A stretch of 64,000 bases of DNA from Ursus arctos (GCF_023065955.2 NW_026623089.1:32332767-32396766), one strand, 5' to 3'; counted from the first letter of the stretch, positions 31,994 to 44,699 are shown. Made by a program: numbers and translations. The notes: generated by a model from the sequence alone, not told the origin.

Positions 31994-32520
31994 TCTCATT
32001 TAATATATTGAGCACCCACAGTGTGCTAACCACTGACACAGGCTATTTAGTGAATAAAACAGGTAAATATGCTTCCTTTTCTGAGGCATACAAGCTAGTG
32101 GAATAAAGAGATAATGAACACAGTAAATAAGTACATTATGGAGAATGAGAAAACATGATAGGTGCTTTAGAAAAAAAATAGAGCTCAAAGTAAAGGGAAC
32201 TTGGAAGGGCTGGGAGGCAGGGTTTGCATTTTAGATAGGGTGGTCAGTTGAGAAGTTGAAATGTGAGTAAAGCCTTGAAGGTGAGAGAATGAGCCTTGCA
32301 GATGTAGAGGGGAGATAACTTTGGATGGAGGCTGGAGCCAGTGCAAAGGCCCTGAGGTGGTAGTGTGCCTGGTATGTTCAAGGAGCAGCAAAAGGGTCTG
32401 TCTGGAGCAGAAGAAGGAGGGAAGAAAATGATAGGTCAGAGACATGGTGGGGGCAGATGATATAGGGCTTTAGAAACCTTTGGAAGGGCTTTTGCTTTTA
32501 CTCTGAATGAAATGGGAACT
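31994..32520 (-). mobile_element. L2 3' portion
   Basis: Antisense L2 in order: 'ttgagcacccacagtgtgct', 'gatagggtggtcagttgaga', 'ccagtgcaaaggccctgagg', 'gtgcctggtatgttcaagg', 'gatgatatagggctttaga'. One of the longest L2 stretches here. Confidence 0.85.
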
Positions 32521-32769
32521 TGAACATTAGTTATCATCATATTACTATTGTTGTTCTTATTTGCCTACTCTTGGGGGAAGAGGCTTGGGTCCTTTTAGAG
32601 TCACAGGGGATCCAGGACACCAACCAGAAAGAAGAATGCCAAAGTCTGGATGTTAGTCCAGGGCATCAGTCAGAGAATTTGGAGTCAGAAACAGATGTCA
32701 GTGTGATGGTGAACCTGAGGGGAAAAAACAGAAGAGGCCAGAATTGTAGGACTTGGTTCAACTAACTCC
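32521..32769. other. Unique sequence, no gene seen
   Basis: An 81-codon plus-strand frame without a recognisable domain. Confidence 0.4.
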
Positions 32770-33022
32770 ACCTCTGGGAAGCCTTCCCTGATTTGTCTTC
32801 CAGTGACAGCTGGGGACCCTTTCTTTGGGTTCCCATGGCCCCTAGGACTTGCCCCATCATAGGATCAATCCATTTGGTCATATTTGTCTGCCTGCCTGTG
32901 AATCTTCCCTTATAAACTCAGTTTTCAAGGTTAGGGCTCCTGTCTTATTTATTGTTTCTTTCCATAGTGTCAAATTCAGTTCTGGCATATGGTAGATACT
33001 CAGTGAATGATTCATGAATGAA
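32770..33022 (+). mobile_element. L2 3' end
   Basis: Sense L2: 'gggaagccttccctgatttg', then '..gtcttatttattgtttc', 'tctggcatatggtagatact', 'cagtgaatgattcatgaatg'. Confidence 0.7.
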
Positions 33023-33024
33023 TG

Positions 33025-33245
33025 GTCACTGTCAATTTTTGAGTGCTCAGTATGTGCTGGGTACCATCTGTGCATTTTATATGCATTAACCCATTTGATT
33101 CTCTCATTAACTCTCAGAAATAAAGACTAGTCCTATTCTGTTCTGCTGATAAGTCAATTGAGGTTCAGAGAAGTTAAGTAACTTGTCCAAAGTTACTTAG
33201 TCAGTGAAGAAGCCACAGTTTCAACCTAGGCACTGGGATCAGAGC
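33025..33245 (-). mobile_element. MIR element
   Basis: Antisense MIR with good order: 'gagtgctcagtatgtgctgg', 'gcattaacccatttgattct', 'cagagaagttaagtaacttg', 'tttcaacctaggcactggg'. Confidence 0.88.
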
Positions 33246-33267
33246 TGTGCTATAAACAGTTACAAGA

Positions 33268-33297
33268 TGGATGGGTGGACAGATGGATGGATGGATA
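33268..33297. repeat. (GATG)n short tandem repeat
   Basis: Imperfect GATGGATGGGTGGACAGATG units next to the MIR end. Confidence 0.85.
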
Positions 33298-33654
33298 GGA
33301 CACGTCAGAACTATGATGCAAAGTTTGAATCCCAGAACTTAGCAAGGATGGAGGACATATTAAAATTAATAATTCAATAGTGAACAGAAGCTTAGGAAGC
33401 TATAATTACCTGTCTACTGTCGAAAGGAAAAAAGAGGAGGAACGTGGAATGTAGAAAGGGCAAAAAAAAGTAATAATCCACCTAGATTGCTACCAGATAC
33501 ACTAACATCCCTCACTTTGGCCCCTTGGCTCTCTAGGAAGCTCACCCCCAGACTCTGAAACTGCCAGTCTTGATGGCCATCCCTGTTGAGGTGGGGACAA
33601 GGATGGGAGGTTGTGCCAGGAGTACTCAGAGGACGTGAGGGCTTTTTCTTTTAC
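33298..33654. other. No gene seen
   Basis: Unassigned sequence. Confidence 0.4.
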
Positions 33655-33745
33655 TTTTTTGTGTGTGTGACGTATAACTTACCTTCAGTGATATGCACTC
33701 ATCTTAACAGTTATAGTTCGATGAGTTTTGACAGATAAGGTGAAG
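33655..33745 (-). mobile_element. Old L1 3' UTR remnant
   Basis: 'gtgacgtataacttaccttc' and 'agttcgatgagttttgacag' match the antisense 3' end of old L1 elements. Confidence 0.6.
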
Positions 33746-34585
33746 TTTTGAGTTGAGTCTTAGAAGAACGAACAGCAGGCTTAAATGTCAGGAGTACCTG
33801 CATGCCAAGTCATGGAGAACTGAAAGAGCATGAAGTTCCCCGGGGCAGTAGTTTGCCAAGAACAACAGGTATTTTGTGTATGACCAGTAGATAAGTGCGG
33901 AGGAAAGTCCACACATTTACACGTCAGAGATAGGAAACTAGTTTATAATGCAGAGTGTGGTTGCAGACTTCTGATAGCAATACCTCTTTGTCTTTTGCTT
34001 TCTCTTTAGAGTTCTTTGATTACTTCCATTTCATCTTTGCTTACTCATAGTACTATTCATATCCAAACAGCCTCAGCTTTGCTGCTTACCTGTCACCTGT
34101 TCAGGCTACTGTGTTAACCCTTATGTATCCAGCCAGATGGCTTTTCAGCCAATTTCTTACAGTGTAGAGCTGTTTATTCTTGAGGATGTGGATATGTAAA
34201 TCAGCTGCATTTGGGATAGCTATTTATAGGCTGTGGATAAGGACACCATTCAAGAGTTATGAGAAGGGACAAACCATCTACAGTGTAAACACATCAGCCC
34301 CCACATGAAGGAGACATCCCAAACACAATGAGAGGTGAGGAATGAATTGACTGTGGTTCAATAACTCAATACATAAGTGCTCTCTATCTACCTGGCATGC
34401 CCCCCTTCCTTCCCATCTTGACTCAAATGACTTCTTTTCTCCTTGAGGACTTTTCTGGCTATGCCATTTAAAAGCCCACTTCACCCCAGCCCCCACCCAT
34501 ACACAGGTTTCCTATGGACATTTCTCTGTTTAGCTTTCTTCTTAGCACCCATCACAATCTACCACAGTACTCATTTTACTTATTT
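33746..34585. other. Mostly unassigned, no gene seen
   Basis: 33,746-33,960 has weak antisense-L2 flavour. The remainder is unassigned. Confidence 0.35.
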
Positions 34586-34589
34586 ATCT

Positions 34590-34712
34590 AATTTATTGCT
34601 TGTCTTCATCACTGAAATGCAAGTTCCAAGAAGGCAGATGTCTTTGTTTACTGTTGTTTCTGCACTAGGCAGGTGCTTACAAATAGTTGCTGAACGAATG
34701 AATTATGCTAGG
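34590..34712 (+). mobile_element. L2 3' end
   Basis: 'gaaatgcaagttccaagaag', 'cactaggcaggtgcttacaa', 'gttgctgaacgaatgaa' in sense order. Confidence 0.7.
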
Positions 34713-35778
34713 TTCTGCTAGGAACACAGACACTCTGAACTAGAGGCACATTATCTATGATGGACGTAGACCTATAACTCAAATAACATTAGAAGGAAAT
34801 GAATGAAAAATGAATGGATGAAGGCAGAAAGTTCAAAATGACTAATAGAAGCCCAAATAGCCTGCTTTAAGCTAGTCAACCATCTTACAAATTTAACAAC
34901 CTTAACCAAATTCTCGAACATTTCTTTAAAAGGCAGAGATAATGTACCTGCCTTCTTTTTAAAAGCAGGGCATAATTGTAAATACTTAGACTTCAGAAGG
35001 GTAAAGGATTTATAGGTTCTATTTGCCTATTTTTAGAAAAACGGTGCTCTTTGCAGATCTGAAGAAATGAACTTTTGTGGCATTCAAAATATAGGAGAAT
35101 TAAACCCAGAGATGCAGATAACTATAATTTTGAATATTATAATCTTACATATTGGGAAGGGGTATGCAGACTTTATTAACATGTGAGAGCTTTTAACATT
35201 CTTCTTCCTGTTCTTCTATCCTTGACCGAACTTGGTGATTAATCGAATTTGATTCTTCTCCACCTAAATTTTGACAAATACTCCATTGGATATGCAGCTT
35301 GTGGCAAGTTTTATTTAGTGTTAAAATAAGTTTGTATTCATTAGAAAGACTCAGTTAAGTCTGTTTTTTTTCTGAGATAAAATAAAATTTAAGTGAAATA
35401 CATCCATCTGTCTAAAGTTTTTTCATGCTAAAGGTTTTAAAATGTAATGTTCATGAGTAATTATTACCTTTCAAATCTTGGATTTATGTTGGATATAGAC
35501 TGACTTGCTGATTTTCCCTTAAATGTCAAATCAGAAAACCCTGTGCTACCGCTTAAGAAAGACTCTGCCAATTCTCAACTTCTGTCTTTTTCTTCATTGA
35601 CCTTCTCAGTGACCTTTCAAATGTAGTTCAGGATTTGCAAAATAGTCCGCATGGACTCTGAGGAACAGGGCAAGCTATTGGGCCCCTGTAACACTGATGA
35701 TTCTAGCATTATAGCATTTATGCTTATGTTTCTGGTATGGATTAACAAATATTCATGATGTTTAATGAAAAGAAAATG
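34713..35778. other. Unique A/T-rich sequence
   Basis: Between about 34,860 and 35,700 I recognise no repeat. It could be slowly evolving noncoding sequence, but this cannot be judged from a single genome. Confidence 0.4.
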
Positions 35779-36135
35779 TAAGTTCACTCATTCATTCAAC
35801 ACCTATTTTTTTGAGTACTTACTAAATGCTAGGAATAATGTGAGGCAGGGGATTGCAGCTGTGAATAAAACAGAGATAGACTCAGTCCCCATGGAATTTA
35901 CATTCTAGTGAGGACAAAGATAACAAACAGGAAATAAGTAAATGAGCAGTATAATTTTAAATATTAAGAGTAGTACTCTAAATAGAAAAAAGCGATGTGA
36001 CGTAATGGAGTGACAGAGCAGGGAGGGAGGGATTTTAGAATGGGTTCTTAGGGATAGCCTCTCTGAGGAGGTAACATGTGAGCTAAGACTTGAATGACAA
36101 AAATAAAATGAGTCTAGAAAGATGTGCTGAGAAGA
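35779..36135 (-). mobile_element. L2 3' portion
   Basis: Antisense L2: 'ctcattcattcaacaccta', 'ttacattctagtgaggacaa', 'gggatagcctctctgaggag', 'aacatgtgagctaagacttg'. Confidence 0.85.
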
Positions 36136-36352
36136 TAAATGGTAAACTCTTAGCATTCCATGGCTGGCAAACCATAGTCAATTATCCAATCTGATTTTTA
36201 TTCTTCCCCAATGTGCACCTGCTGCTCAAGCCAATTGTGTGCAGAGACTGACAGCCCTCACCTCACCTTTCCATGGAGGTGACATTTCCTTCATCAGCCC
36301 CAAATCACCTTTCACAAACCCAAACGTATAGATGTCTCTTACCTATGAATCC

Positions 36353-36556
36353 TATTTTTTTTAAAGATTTTATTTATTTATTTATTTGACAGAGATAGAG
36401 ACAGCCAGCGAGAGAGGGAACACAAGCAGGGGGAGTGGGAGAGGAAGAAGCAGGCTCATAGCAGAGGAGCCTGATGTGGGGCTCGATCCCATAACGCCGG
36501 GATCATGCCCTGAGCGTGAAGGCAGATGCTTAACCGCTGTGCCACCCAGGCGCCCC
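36353..36556 (-). mobile_element. SINEC, young subfamily
   Basis: Reverse-oriented with the same body as the copies at 10,209 and 61,985. The duplicated flank is masked by T-runs. Confidence 0.95.
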
Positions 36557-37165
36557 ATGTTTTTTAAGTGATAAAATAGAGAAGAGGAGAGGAAAATTTT
36601 GTGGCATTGTTTGGCATCTGGGGAAAACCACTCCCTCATCTCACCTACCTTCATCCTGTGGGGAAGAGAGTAGAGTTTTGTGTGAGGAAGACTCTGTCAA
36701 AGATATAAGCATGAATGGGAGCTTTTAGACTTCAGGGTCCAGCCAGTTGGGGCACCAATATGTGAACTCCTGGCAGATGATCATTTGGTGCATTGTGTTG
36801 ACCCACTTGAGATCTGATCAAACCCCAAAGGAAGATTCCTCTGCTTATTTCCAGGGGGCATCTGGCAGCAGAAACTTGAAACCGTGTGTTATATCTAGGA
36901 AGGAAAGTTCCTGAACCTGCCACCCAGATTCTGAAGTGACACTGTCACTGATTTCCAGGAGCATTCTAACAATAAGTGTCCCCCCTGTCATGCTTCTTCT
37001 GCTTCTAAGATTCTATAATTAGAATGCTCAGACCTCTCCAATCTGCCCATGTAAACACAGCCCACCATTCAAAGCCATCTCTTCCCTAATGCCTATCCCA
37101 GTCACTCTGGCTTCTCTGAGGCTCTGCTGTGCTCAGCATATTACTCTCAGAGTCTCTGATTTAGT
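36557..37165. other. Unassigned, no gene seen
   Basis: No recognised feature except some L2-like phrases near 37,050-37,130. Confidence 0.4.
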
Positions 37166-37167
37166 AT

Positions 37168-37550
37168 ATCAATATTTTTTAAAAATAGTTTTTGGAGTAA
37201 GGTCTTTTACCTCATTGGTGAAGTTTATTCCTAGGTATTTTATTATTTTTGGTACAATTGTAAATGGGATTGTTTTTTAAATTTCTCTTTCTGCTACTTC
37301 ATTATTAGTGTATAGAAATGCAACAGACTTGTGTATTAATTTCATATCCTGTGACTTTACTGAATTCATTTATCAGTTCTAGTATTTTTTTGGTGGAGTA
37401 TTTAGGGTTTTCAAAAAATATTACCATGTCATCTGCAGATAGTGAAAGTTTTACTTCTTCCTTACCAATGGGATGGCTTTTATTTCTTTCTTTTTGTCTG
37501 ATTGCTGTGGCTAGGACTTCCAGTACTATGTTGAATAAATAAATTAGTAT
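37168..37550 (-). mobile_element. L1 ORF2 reverse-transcriptase relic
   Basis: The minus frame reads [16 protein letters not shown], then [16 protein letters not shown] and [14 protein letters not shown], that is the L1 RT palm region. The catalytic Y/FADD motif reads SADD. The open frame is only 101 codons, and both ends of the element are missing. Confidence 0.92.
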
Positions 37551-37765
37551 CCTTATAAACCGCTTCTCCCAGAGTTTATGATCAGCCTGGTCCAAGAACT
37601 TACTTTCCATCTAAAGGAGACTCAAGAGGAAAGGGAAAGCAAGTAGAAAAGCGGGAAAGAGACAGGGCTGGTCCCCTCCTCTCTCCAGTTCTTTGGTGAC
37701 CATGGAGAGAGACTTTCTCAATTTAGATGAAACTGGTCTTTCTAGTTCAAGGTCACTATTCTCCA
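37551..37765. other. No gene seen
   Basis: Unassigned spacer. Confidence 0.4.
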
Positions 37766-37767
37766 TG

Positions 37768-37962
37768 TAGAAGGTTCTCAAACTCTAGGAGGCAGAAGAA
37801 TCACCTGGGTAGCTTGCTACAAATGCAGATTTCTAGGGATCAGCCACAGAGATCCTTGTTCAGTTAATCGGGTGAGGCCTGGGAACCTGTTTTTGTAACC
37901 AGCACTTCCAGGTCATTGGGATATTGTTTACCTGTGGACATTTTAAGAAACACTTGCATAAT
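37768..37962 (+). mobile_element. MER5-type hAT MITE
   Basis: 'aaggttctcaaactctagga', 'agaatcacctgggtagcttg', 'aggcctgggaacctgtttttg', ending with 'aagaaacacttgcat'. Non-autonomous hAT-Charlie relic. Confidence 0.75.
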
Positions 37963-40055
37963 GGGAAGTGGGGGACCACTGCCTACCTTTGCCTCTTTTC
38001 TTGTGTGACAGGGCACTCTGTTTTAAGATGGGGTCCTAACGTTCTCATTCATCTAACAAGGATTTACTTAAGCCAAGTGCCATACTAGGCATGATAGGGA
38101 GTAGAGCCATAGAAATATTTGGGACATACTTATACTAAAAAATTATCCATCATTTATTGAAATTTACATTTCACTGGGCAATATTTTATTTGGCAATGCA
38201 ATTGGCAGGAGATAGGAGTAATTGTTGCAGGTTGGGTCCTCTGGCAAGCAGACTGTGAGATGGAGTTTAGTGTGCAGGATTTTTACTAGGAAGTGCCTTT
38301 GAGATCAACACACTCAGAAGGGGGGAAAAGGAAGCTGTACTGGGCTGAGAAAGAAGGTGAACTGAGATGTAGGCCCAATAGCCTCAAACAACCCTACAGG
38401 CAACCAAAATCATCCAAGTTGTCCCACACTGGGTTGAAATGGCTCACACTTTCTACCCCTGCTTCCATCCATTGTGGGGTGTAAGCTGTCCCAGGAAAGC
38501 TGTGGCCTTAGGCAAGGCAGCTCTCTGTAGCTGAGGTGGACCCTGAAGGAGCTGACAACTGAAGTTTCTTTGCTGACAACAGTCCCAGCAGCCAAAAAAA
38601 TCCTTCCCTGAAGGATGACCTGGAATTCACGATTGCTATGTCCACTACAAACTCTGAGATATAGCAGTGATCCCAGTGGTTCCAGTCATTCAAATGTGGA
38701 CCTTAAACATTTATGTGATCTTATTTTATACTTGAGAGATTGTAAAACCTGGTTATAGTGGGTGAATTTGTTTGGCAGGAAGCCTCTGGCCTACAGTCTT
38801 ACATTACCATTGGCTTTCTTGAGCTAGTTCATAGTATGACATTTTGTAGACACCAACTTTTAAATGCCTACAGTCCAGAAAATAGGTTTCTGAAAAGTGA
38901 ATGTGTGATTCATAGAGAAATCTGTCAAGGTTTAAGGAACAGAACTGATGGAAAGCTGGAATCAGTGGTTAATCATGGGGTGACGAACCCCTCTAATTCC
39001 TAAAACCCAAGTGAGTAGTAAAGCATGATCAATTTATCTGACACTGTCTCAGGATTACCTTGCCTCCCGTTCTTCATTCATTCATTCATCCAACAAGTAA
39101 TTGTTCATAAAAGTAAGGGCTCTGATTCCCCACATAGCAGAATTTCTGCAAGCTTTCCTTTAGTACAATTTAAGGGAAGAATGAAAAGCTCTTCTTGTTA
39201 TTAATGTGTTCAGGTTTTTAATTTTTTAAAAAATATCTTCCAATACCTCATTTGTTTTTCTTTGAGATAGACATCAAAGTCTCTTTTTGCTTTACATAAG
39301 TAATTCATTTAAAAAATACTGGTTCCCATAGCAACTTCAAAGATTAACAGCACATGTAGGCCAGAGGAATCTTCAGAAAATTGTTTATGATAGAATCACC
39401 AGGTCTTCCAAAAAAAAAAAAAAAAAGGATGCTTAAAACATTTAAAAGCTGCTTAAAACTGTGAGAGAAACACACACACGGAATTGGCTGATGGTGTAAT
39501 GTGGGATTTTCTGCATTCTAGCATCTTATTACAGTGTAGGAATGGGACAGAATTCCCTGAGATGGAATACTAGGGGCTCTGGGGCTAGAGAAAAGTGTGG
39601 GCCCTAGCTATAGTGAGAATAGTATTTTTCTGCTGCAAAATTTCAAGGAGGCCTCTTGGAGAGCTGGAGTTCCTCATCTTTGTCAGATGTTAAGACGATG
39701 CATAAGGTTTGGTACCATCTCTCTGATTTTATAGAGGAGACATAGAGAAAAATGATACTTGGGAGATCAAAGGCCAAGAAGAATAGAAAGGAGAGAAAGA
39801 GGATTGGGTGGCCATGAAAATGTACGACCTGTGTTTTCTACTGTGAAGAGCAAAATGCCCTAGCTGGTCACAACCTCTGCCCCTGTAGATCCAGTGCCAC
39901 CATTTGTTGAGACCTACTTCCCAGGGCTGCTCCCTCCAAATACTGAGCATGGGCAGAGGGACTAAGGTGACCTCATTCTATCAAGAGAACCCTGACTTTG
40001 GCTTGAGGATTCCACATCAACTTGCCCAAGACTCTTCCTTCCCAATCTTCCTTCC
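37963..40055. other. Mostly unique sequence, no gene seen
   Basis: Over 2 kb with no recognised gene. Short frames (61-81 codons) lack known domains. A (TTCA)n-like run is at 39,073-39,090 and an A-run at 39,411-39,427. Confidence 0.45.
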
Positions 40056-40624
40056 TTTACAGTTTTTAAAATGAAGTAATCTGTCTTCTTATTATTGAGT
40101 TATAAGAGTTCTTTATATATTCTGGATATAATTCCTTGCAACTATATATGTATGTGAATATTTTATCCTATTACATGGCTTGTCTATTTCTTTTTCAATG
40201 GTGTATTTGAAAGAGCAGAAGTTTATCATTTTGATGAAGCCTAATTTATCAATTTCCTTTTATATTTTGTGCTTTTTATGCCCAATCTAAGAAATTTTTG
40301 CTTACCCCAGGGTCACAAATATTTTCTATTATATTTTCTTCTACAAGGTTTATATTTTTAAATACTATGTTTAGATTTATGATTCATCTTGAATCAATTT
40401 TTATGCATGATATTAAGTAATAGTTGAGGTTCATTTTTTAATATGGATTTTCAATTGCTCTAGCACCATTTATTGAAAAGACAATTCTTTCCCCATTGAA
40501 TTACCTTGATACCTTTATAAAAAATTAATTGGCCATATACATGTGGGTCTATTTTAGGACATTCTGCTCTTTTCCATTAACCTAGATGTAAAGTCTTATG
40601 CCAGTACCACTGTTTCTTTATCTT

Positions 40625-41522
40625 TTTTAAGCAGTTTTACCCCCAGTTCTATTAAGAAATAATTGACATACATCACTGCATAAAGTTCAGATATACAATA
40701 TGATGGTTTGATTTACATATATCATGAAATGATTACTACAGCAGGTTAGTTAACATCCATCATCTCATATAGATACAATAAAAAGAAAGGAAAAAATTTC
40801 TCCCTGTGAGAAGAACTCTCAGGATTTACTCTCTTAACTACTTTCCTATATATCATCTAGCAGTGTTGACTATGGCCGTTGTGATATACCTGACATCTCT
40901 AGTACTTATTTATCTTATGACTGGAAGTTTGTACCTTTTGACAGTCTTCCTCCAAATCTCTCCCCCCCCACACCTCTGGTAACCACTAATCTGATCTCTT
41001 TTTCTCAAGTTTGGTGTTTTTTTCAGATTCCATATATAAGTGAGATCATATAGTATTTGTCTCTGTCTGACTTATTTCACTTGGGGTAATATTAAGTCCA
41101 TCCATGTTGTCATAAATGACAGAATGTCCTCTTTTTTAATGGTTACATAATATTCCATCCTATAGGTATATATACCACAACTTTATCCATTTATCCATCA
41201 GTGGATACTTAGGCTGTTTTCATGTCTTGACTATTGTGAATAATGCTGCTATGAACATGGGGGTGCAGATATCTTTTCAAATTAGTGGGGTTTTTTTTCC
41301 TTTGGTTATATTCCCAGGAGTAAAATTGCTAGATCATATGGTAGTTCTTTCTATTTTTTTTTTATGCCCTCCATACTGTTTTCTCATGTCAGCTGCACCA
41401 ATTTACATTCCCACCAATAGTGCAAAGGGTTTCCTTTTCTTTACATCCATGCCAGCATGTGTTATCTCCTGTCTTTCTGATGATGGCCATTCTAACAGGC
41501 ATGAGGTGATATCCTATTGAAT
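40625..41522 (-). mobile_element. L1 3' end nested in the older L1
   Basis: Antisense L1MA/L1MB-type 3' UTR and ORF2 end: 'aattgacatacatcactgca', 'ggttagttaacatccatcat', 'atgttgtcataaatgacaga', 'aataatgctgctatgaacat', 'attctaacaggcatgaggtg'. The host L1 is continuous on either side. Confidence 0.8.
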
Positions 41523-41833
41523 GCCACTCTTCTTGATTATGGTTCAATTTATAGAAAGTCTCAAAATCAAGTATTTTAAGTCCTCCAACTTTGTTCTTTT
41601 CTTTCAAAATTATTTTGGTTCTTCTAGGTTTTTGCATTTCCATATGAGTTTTAGAAACAACTAATCAATTCCTATAATAAAGTTTATTGGGATTTTGATT
41701 GGAATTGATCCTATAGCTCAATTTGGGGAGAACTGATATCTTAACAATATTGAGTCTTGTGAAATAATAGGAAAAAAAATATGTTTCTGTCCTGGTTCCT
41801 GCCGCAGAGTTCCTAAAACCCTTGTAATTTCTT

Positions 41834-42039
41834 TTTTCTTTTTTTAAGTAATTAATTTGTTTATTTGTCAGAGAAAGAGAGAGAGAACAAGCAGGGAGAG
41901 TGGCAGGCAGAGCAGGCAGAGGGAGAAGCAGGCTCCCAGCTGAGCAAGGAGCCCTATGTGGAACTTGATCCCAGGACCCTGGGATCATGACCTGAGCTGA
42001 AGGCAGATTCCTAACTGACTGAGCCACCCAGGCATCCCA
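41834..42039 (-). mobile_element. SINEC with perfect 15-bp duplication
   Basis: Reverse-oriented; CCCTTGTAATTTCTT at 41,819-41,833 and 42,040-42,054 is identical. Confidence 0.97.
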
Positions 42040-42166
42040 CCCTTGTAATTTCTTAAGTGTTGAGAGCACAAGTAGCATCTTCTGTTCTAACATTGAGTCT
42101 TTGATCTTGGTTCCTAACAAAGAGCCCCTAAATCCCTTCGGATTCCCTGGGTGATAGGAATTTGTT

Positions 42167-42372
42167 TTTGTTTTTAATGGTTTTATTTGTTTATTTGAGA
42201 GAGAGATAGAGCTAGAGAGAGAGAGAGCTTGAGTGGGGGGAGGAGCAGAGAGAGAGGGAGAAGCAACTGCCCACTGAGCAGGGAACCTGATGTGGGGCTG
42301 GATCCTGGGACTCTGGGATCATGACCTGAGCCAAAAGCAGACACTTAACTGACTGAGCCACCCAGGCGCCCC
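42167..42372 (-). mobile_element. SINEC
   Basis: Reverse-oriented; flanks ATAGGAATTTGTT (42,154-42,166) and AATAGGACTGTTT (42,373-42,385) are similar but decayed. Confidence 0.94.
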
Positions 42373-42385
42373 AATAGGACTGTTT

Positions 42386-43120
42386 ATTGTGAGGTGACTC
42401 TTGGTGGGTTCCTGGATGGCTTCAGGATGCATGCTGGCCACCAGAAAGATGTAGCCACAATTAGAAGCTCTGAACTTTCAGCCCCACCCCTGTTCTTTGA
42501 GAAAGGGAGAGGAGCTAGAGATTAAGTTAATGATCAGTCTTGCCTACACAACCTCCATAAAATCCTCCATAATACAACCTCATAAAAATCCCCAAAGTAT
42601 AGAGTTTGGAGAGTTTCTGGTTTGGTGGACACATCCATGTACTGGGAGGGTGGCACACTCCACTCCACAGAGACAGAAGCTCCTATGTATGGGATACTTC
42701 TAGACTTTGCCACATGTATCTTTTCACCTGGATGTTCATCTGTGTCTTTTATCATGTCTTTTATTATATAGTAAACATAGTGAGTGTTTCCCTGACTTCT
42801 GTGACCTGTTCCAGCAAGTTATCAGACCTGAAGAGGAAGTCACAGGAGCTCTGAACTATATACCAGGTTGTTAGTCATAAGTATAAGAGATAACCTGGGG
42901 CTTAAAATAAGCATCTGAAGTGGGGACAGTCTTGTGGTACTGAGCCCTTAACTTGTGGGATCTAATGCTAACTTCAAGTAGACAGTGCAGAACTGAGTTG
43001 AACTATAAGACAACCAGCTAGTATTGGAGAGTTGGTGGGTGTAGGAACAAATCCACACGTCTGCTACCCAACACTGTCAGAAGCGTTGTAAGCGTGAGAA
43101 GAAAGGAGAAAGAAGGAATT
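42386..43120. other. Unassigned insert within the L1 relic
   Basis: A long stretch interrupting the L1 order ('aaacatagtgagtgtttccct', 'gacctgttccagcaagttat'). It resembles an old LTR or DNA relic that I cannot name. No gene. Confidence 0.35.
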
Positions 43121-43492
43121 TTTCCTAGACAAGTCTATAGTTCAGTCTGGGGAACACTGACACCTTAATAATATTGAGTCTTCCAGTACATAAACATGGT
43201 ATATCTCTCCATTTTGGATTGTAGGTTTAAATACAAGTTTTATTCCAGTGTTTCATATGTCTTCTTCAGGGGTTTCAAGAATCTATATCCTTAATTTTCT
43301 TTGTCTTCCGTTTCAACCACTTTCTCTCTGAGTCTTTTTACTTCTTTATTTTATTTTCATTTTCTTGTTTATTTTCCTTTCACTCCTCAATACTCTATTA
43401 AAACTTCATTTGAGTCTGTTCTCTATTGGGTACTTGTAATGTAGCTTTCATTCCTAAGATTTTGTCTTTTCTTTCCTGACTTCGATCTCTCT

Positions 43493-43495
43493 ATC

Positions 43496-43552
<57 letters not shown>
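43493..43552. repeat. (ATCT)n tetranucleotide microsatellite
   Basis: About 13-14 near-perfect ATCT units, probably length-polymorphic. Confidence 0.95.
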
Positions 43553-44695
43553 CTGCTGTGTCCATTTCTGTTCTTGGATTTTGAATTTCTGATTTAAGGT
43601 GATTTTTCATATTTTCAAATGCTTGTTTGAAGATATTAATTCCATTTGGAATTTTGTGTTTTGTGGTTGCTCTGTGGTTGTTTTTTGGTAAAAATTTTCT
43701 TCAGCTGGGGTGTTTTTATCCTAATTGTTTTCTTCCCCTTGAAGTACTTTGTGTGGATTTATGGCGCTTCATTTCACGTCGTGGCGGTAGAGTAACTTGC
43801 CATTCCTAGTTCAAGATCACCCTCTTCTGTCAATGTAGTGAAGTACAGTTCATTTAAGGGCTGGTTTTGGTTTTGTTTGAAGTTTGGGGGTGGATAACTT
43901 TTTTTATGTTCTTTTCATTATTTATCTATTCCAGTTTTATAATATCCTGTTCTGATTGTACTGATGTTGCCTTATTTTATTTCTTTGAAGATTTCAGACA
44001 GATTCATTTCGAACTTCTTTTCAGATTCTTGTATCTCTGTCCTCAGGATATAAATCTCTGTTTTGTGACTACTTTTCATTGTGTTAAATGTGTTTTTAAA
44101 CGTTTCCTGGAAATCTCATATTGTGTGGGAATTTTCTCCTAAAGCTCCCTTGTCTGTGAGGTAATTTCTTAGCTGCCTTAGCCTTGGTCTCATGGATTGA
44201 CCAGACTCAACCCATGTCATATATTTGTAGTTCAGCTCAGAGCTCCCTGTTTCTGGAGTGACAATTCTCCACAATTCACATGGTGCAGACCAGAAAGGGA
44301 TTCTGCTATGGACACTGGCCCTGAGCAAGAAGTGTGTTTCTGCCACAATTCTAGATACACAGATGGAGTGATATCAGCCACTGTTGTTGGGTGGGAAGCC
44401 CGGCTCAGGCTCTTTTTAGAGAAGGTGTATTCCAGCTTTTCCTAGGAGGTGTTTAACTCCACTTCTGCCTGCCTGGCTCCAGTCCCACCTTTGGTTCCTG
44501 TGACTTAACACTTTATTAAGTTTTACTCTCTGTTTTGAGCCACTGAAATTTTTCTCTTGTGTTTTGAGAGTAGTGTATAAATATATATCTTAATATATTA
44601 TCTCTCATTCTTATGGATTGGGGGTACAGGAAAGAGGAGTATGAGTATATTTACTTTGAGAACTTTATCCAGAGGTTTTTATGCCTTTTAAAAAA
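43553..44695. other. Unassigned, T-rich; possible old L1 relic
   Basis: T-rich on the plus strand with antisense-L1 flavour in places. The 91-codon frame at 43,867-44,142 is Phe-rich and looks like chance in T-rich DNA. Confidence 0.35.
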
Positions 44696-44699
44696 TGAG

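Larger units (their letters stand above)
40060..43300 (-). mobile_element. Old L1 internal region with nested insertions
   Basis: Antisense L1 text runs from 'gttctttatatattctggat' through 'ccagtaccactgtttctt' (about 40,610), resumes at about 41,526 ('ctcaaaatcaagtattttaag', 'tcctccaactttgttc'), and again near 43,130 ('aatattgagtcttccagtac'). Interruptions are a second L1 end (40,625-41,522), two SINECs, and roughly 700 bp of unassigned sequence (42,386-43,120). Confidence 0.7.

Noticed and set aside
41665..42120. 151-codon minus-strand frame
   Set aside because: It runs across the SINEC at 41,834-42,039; SINEC heads and CT-rich bodies often give open frames (AWVAQSVRNLPSAQVM type).
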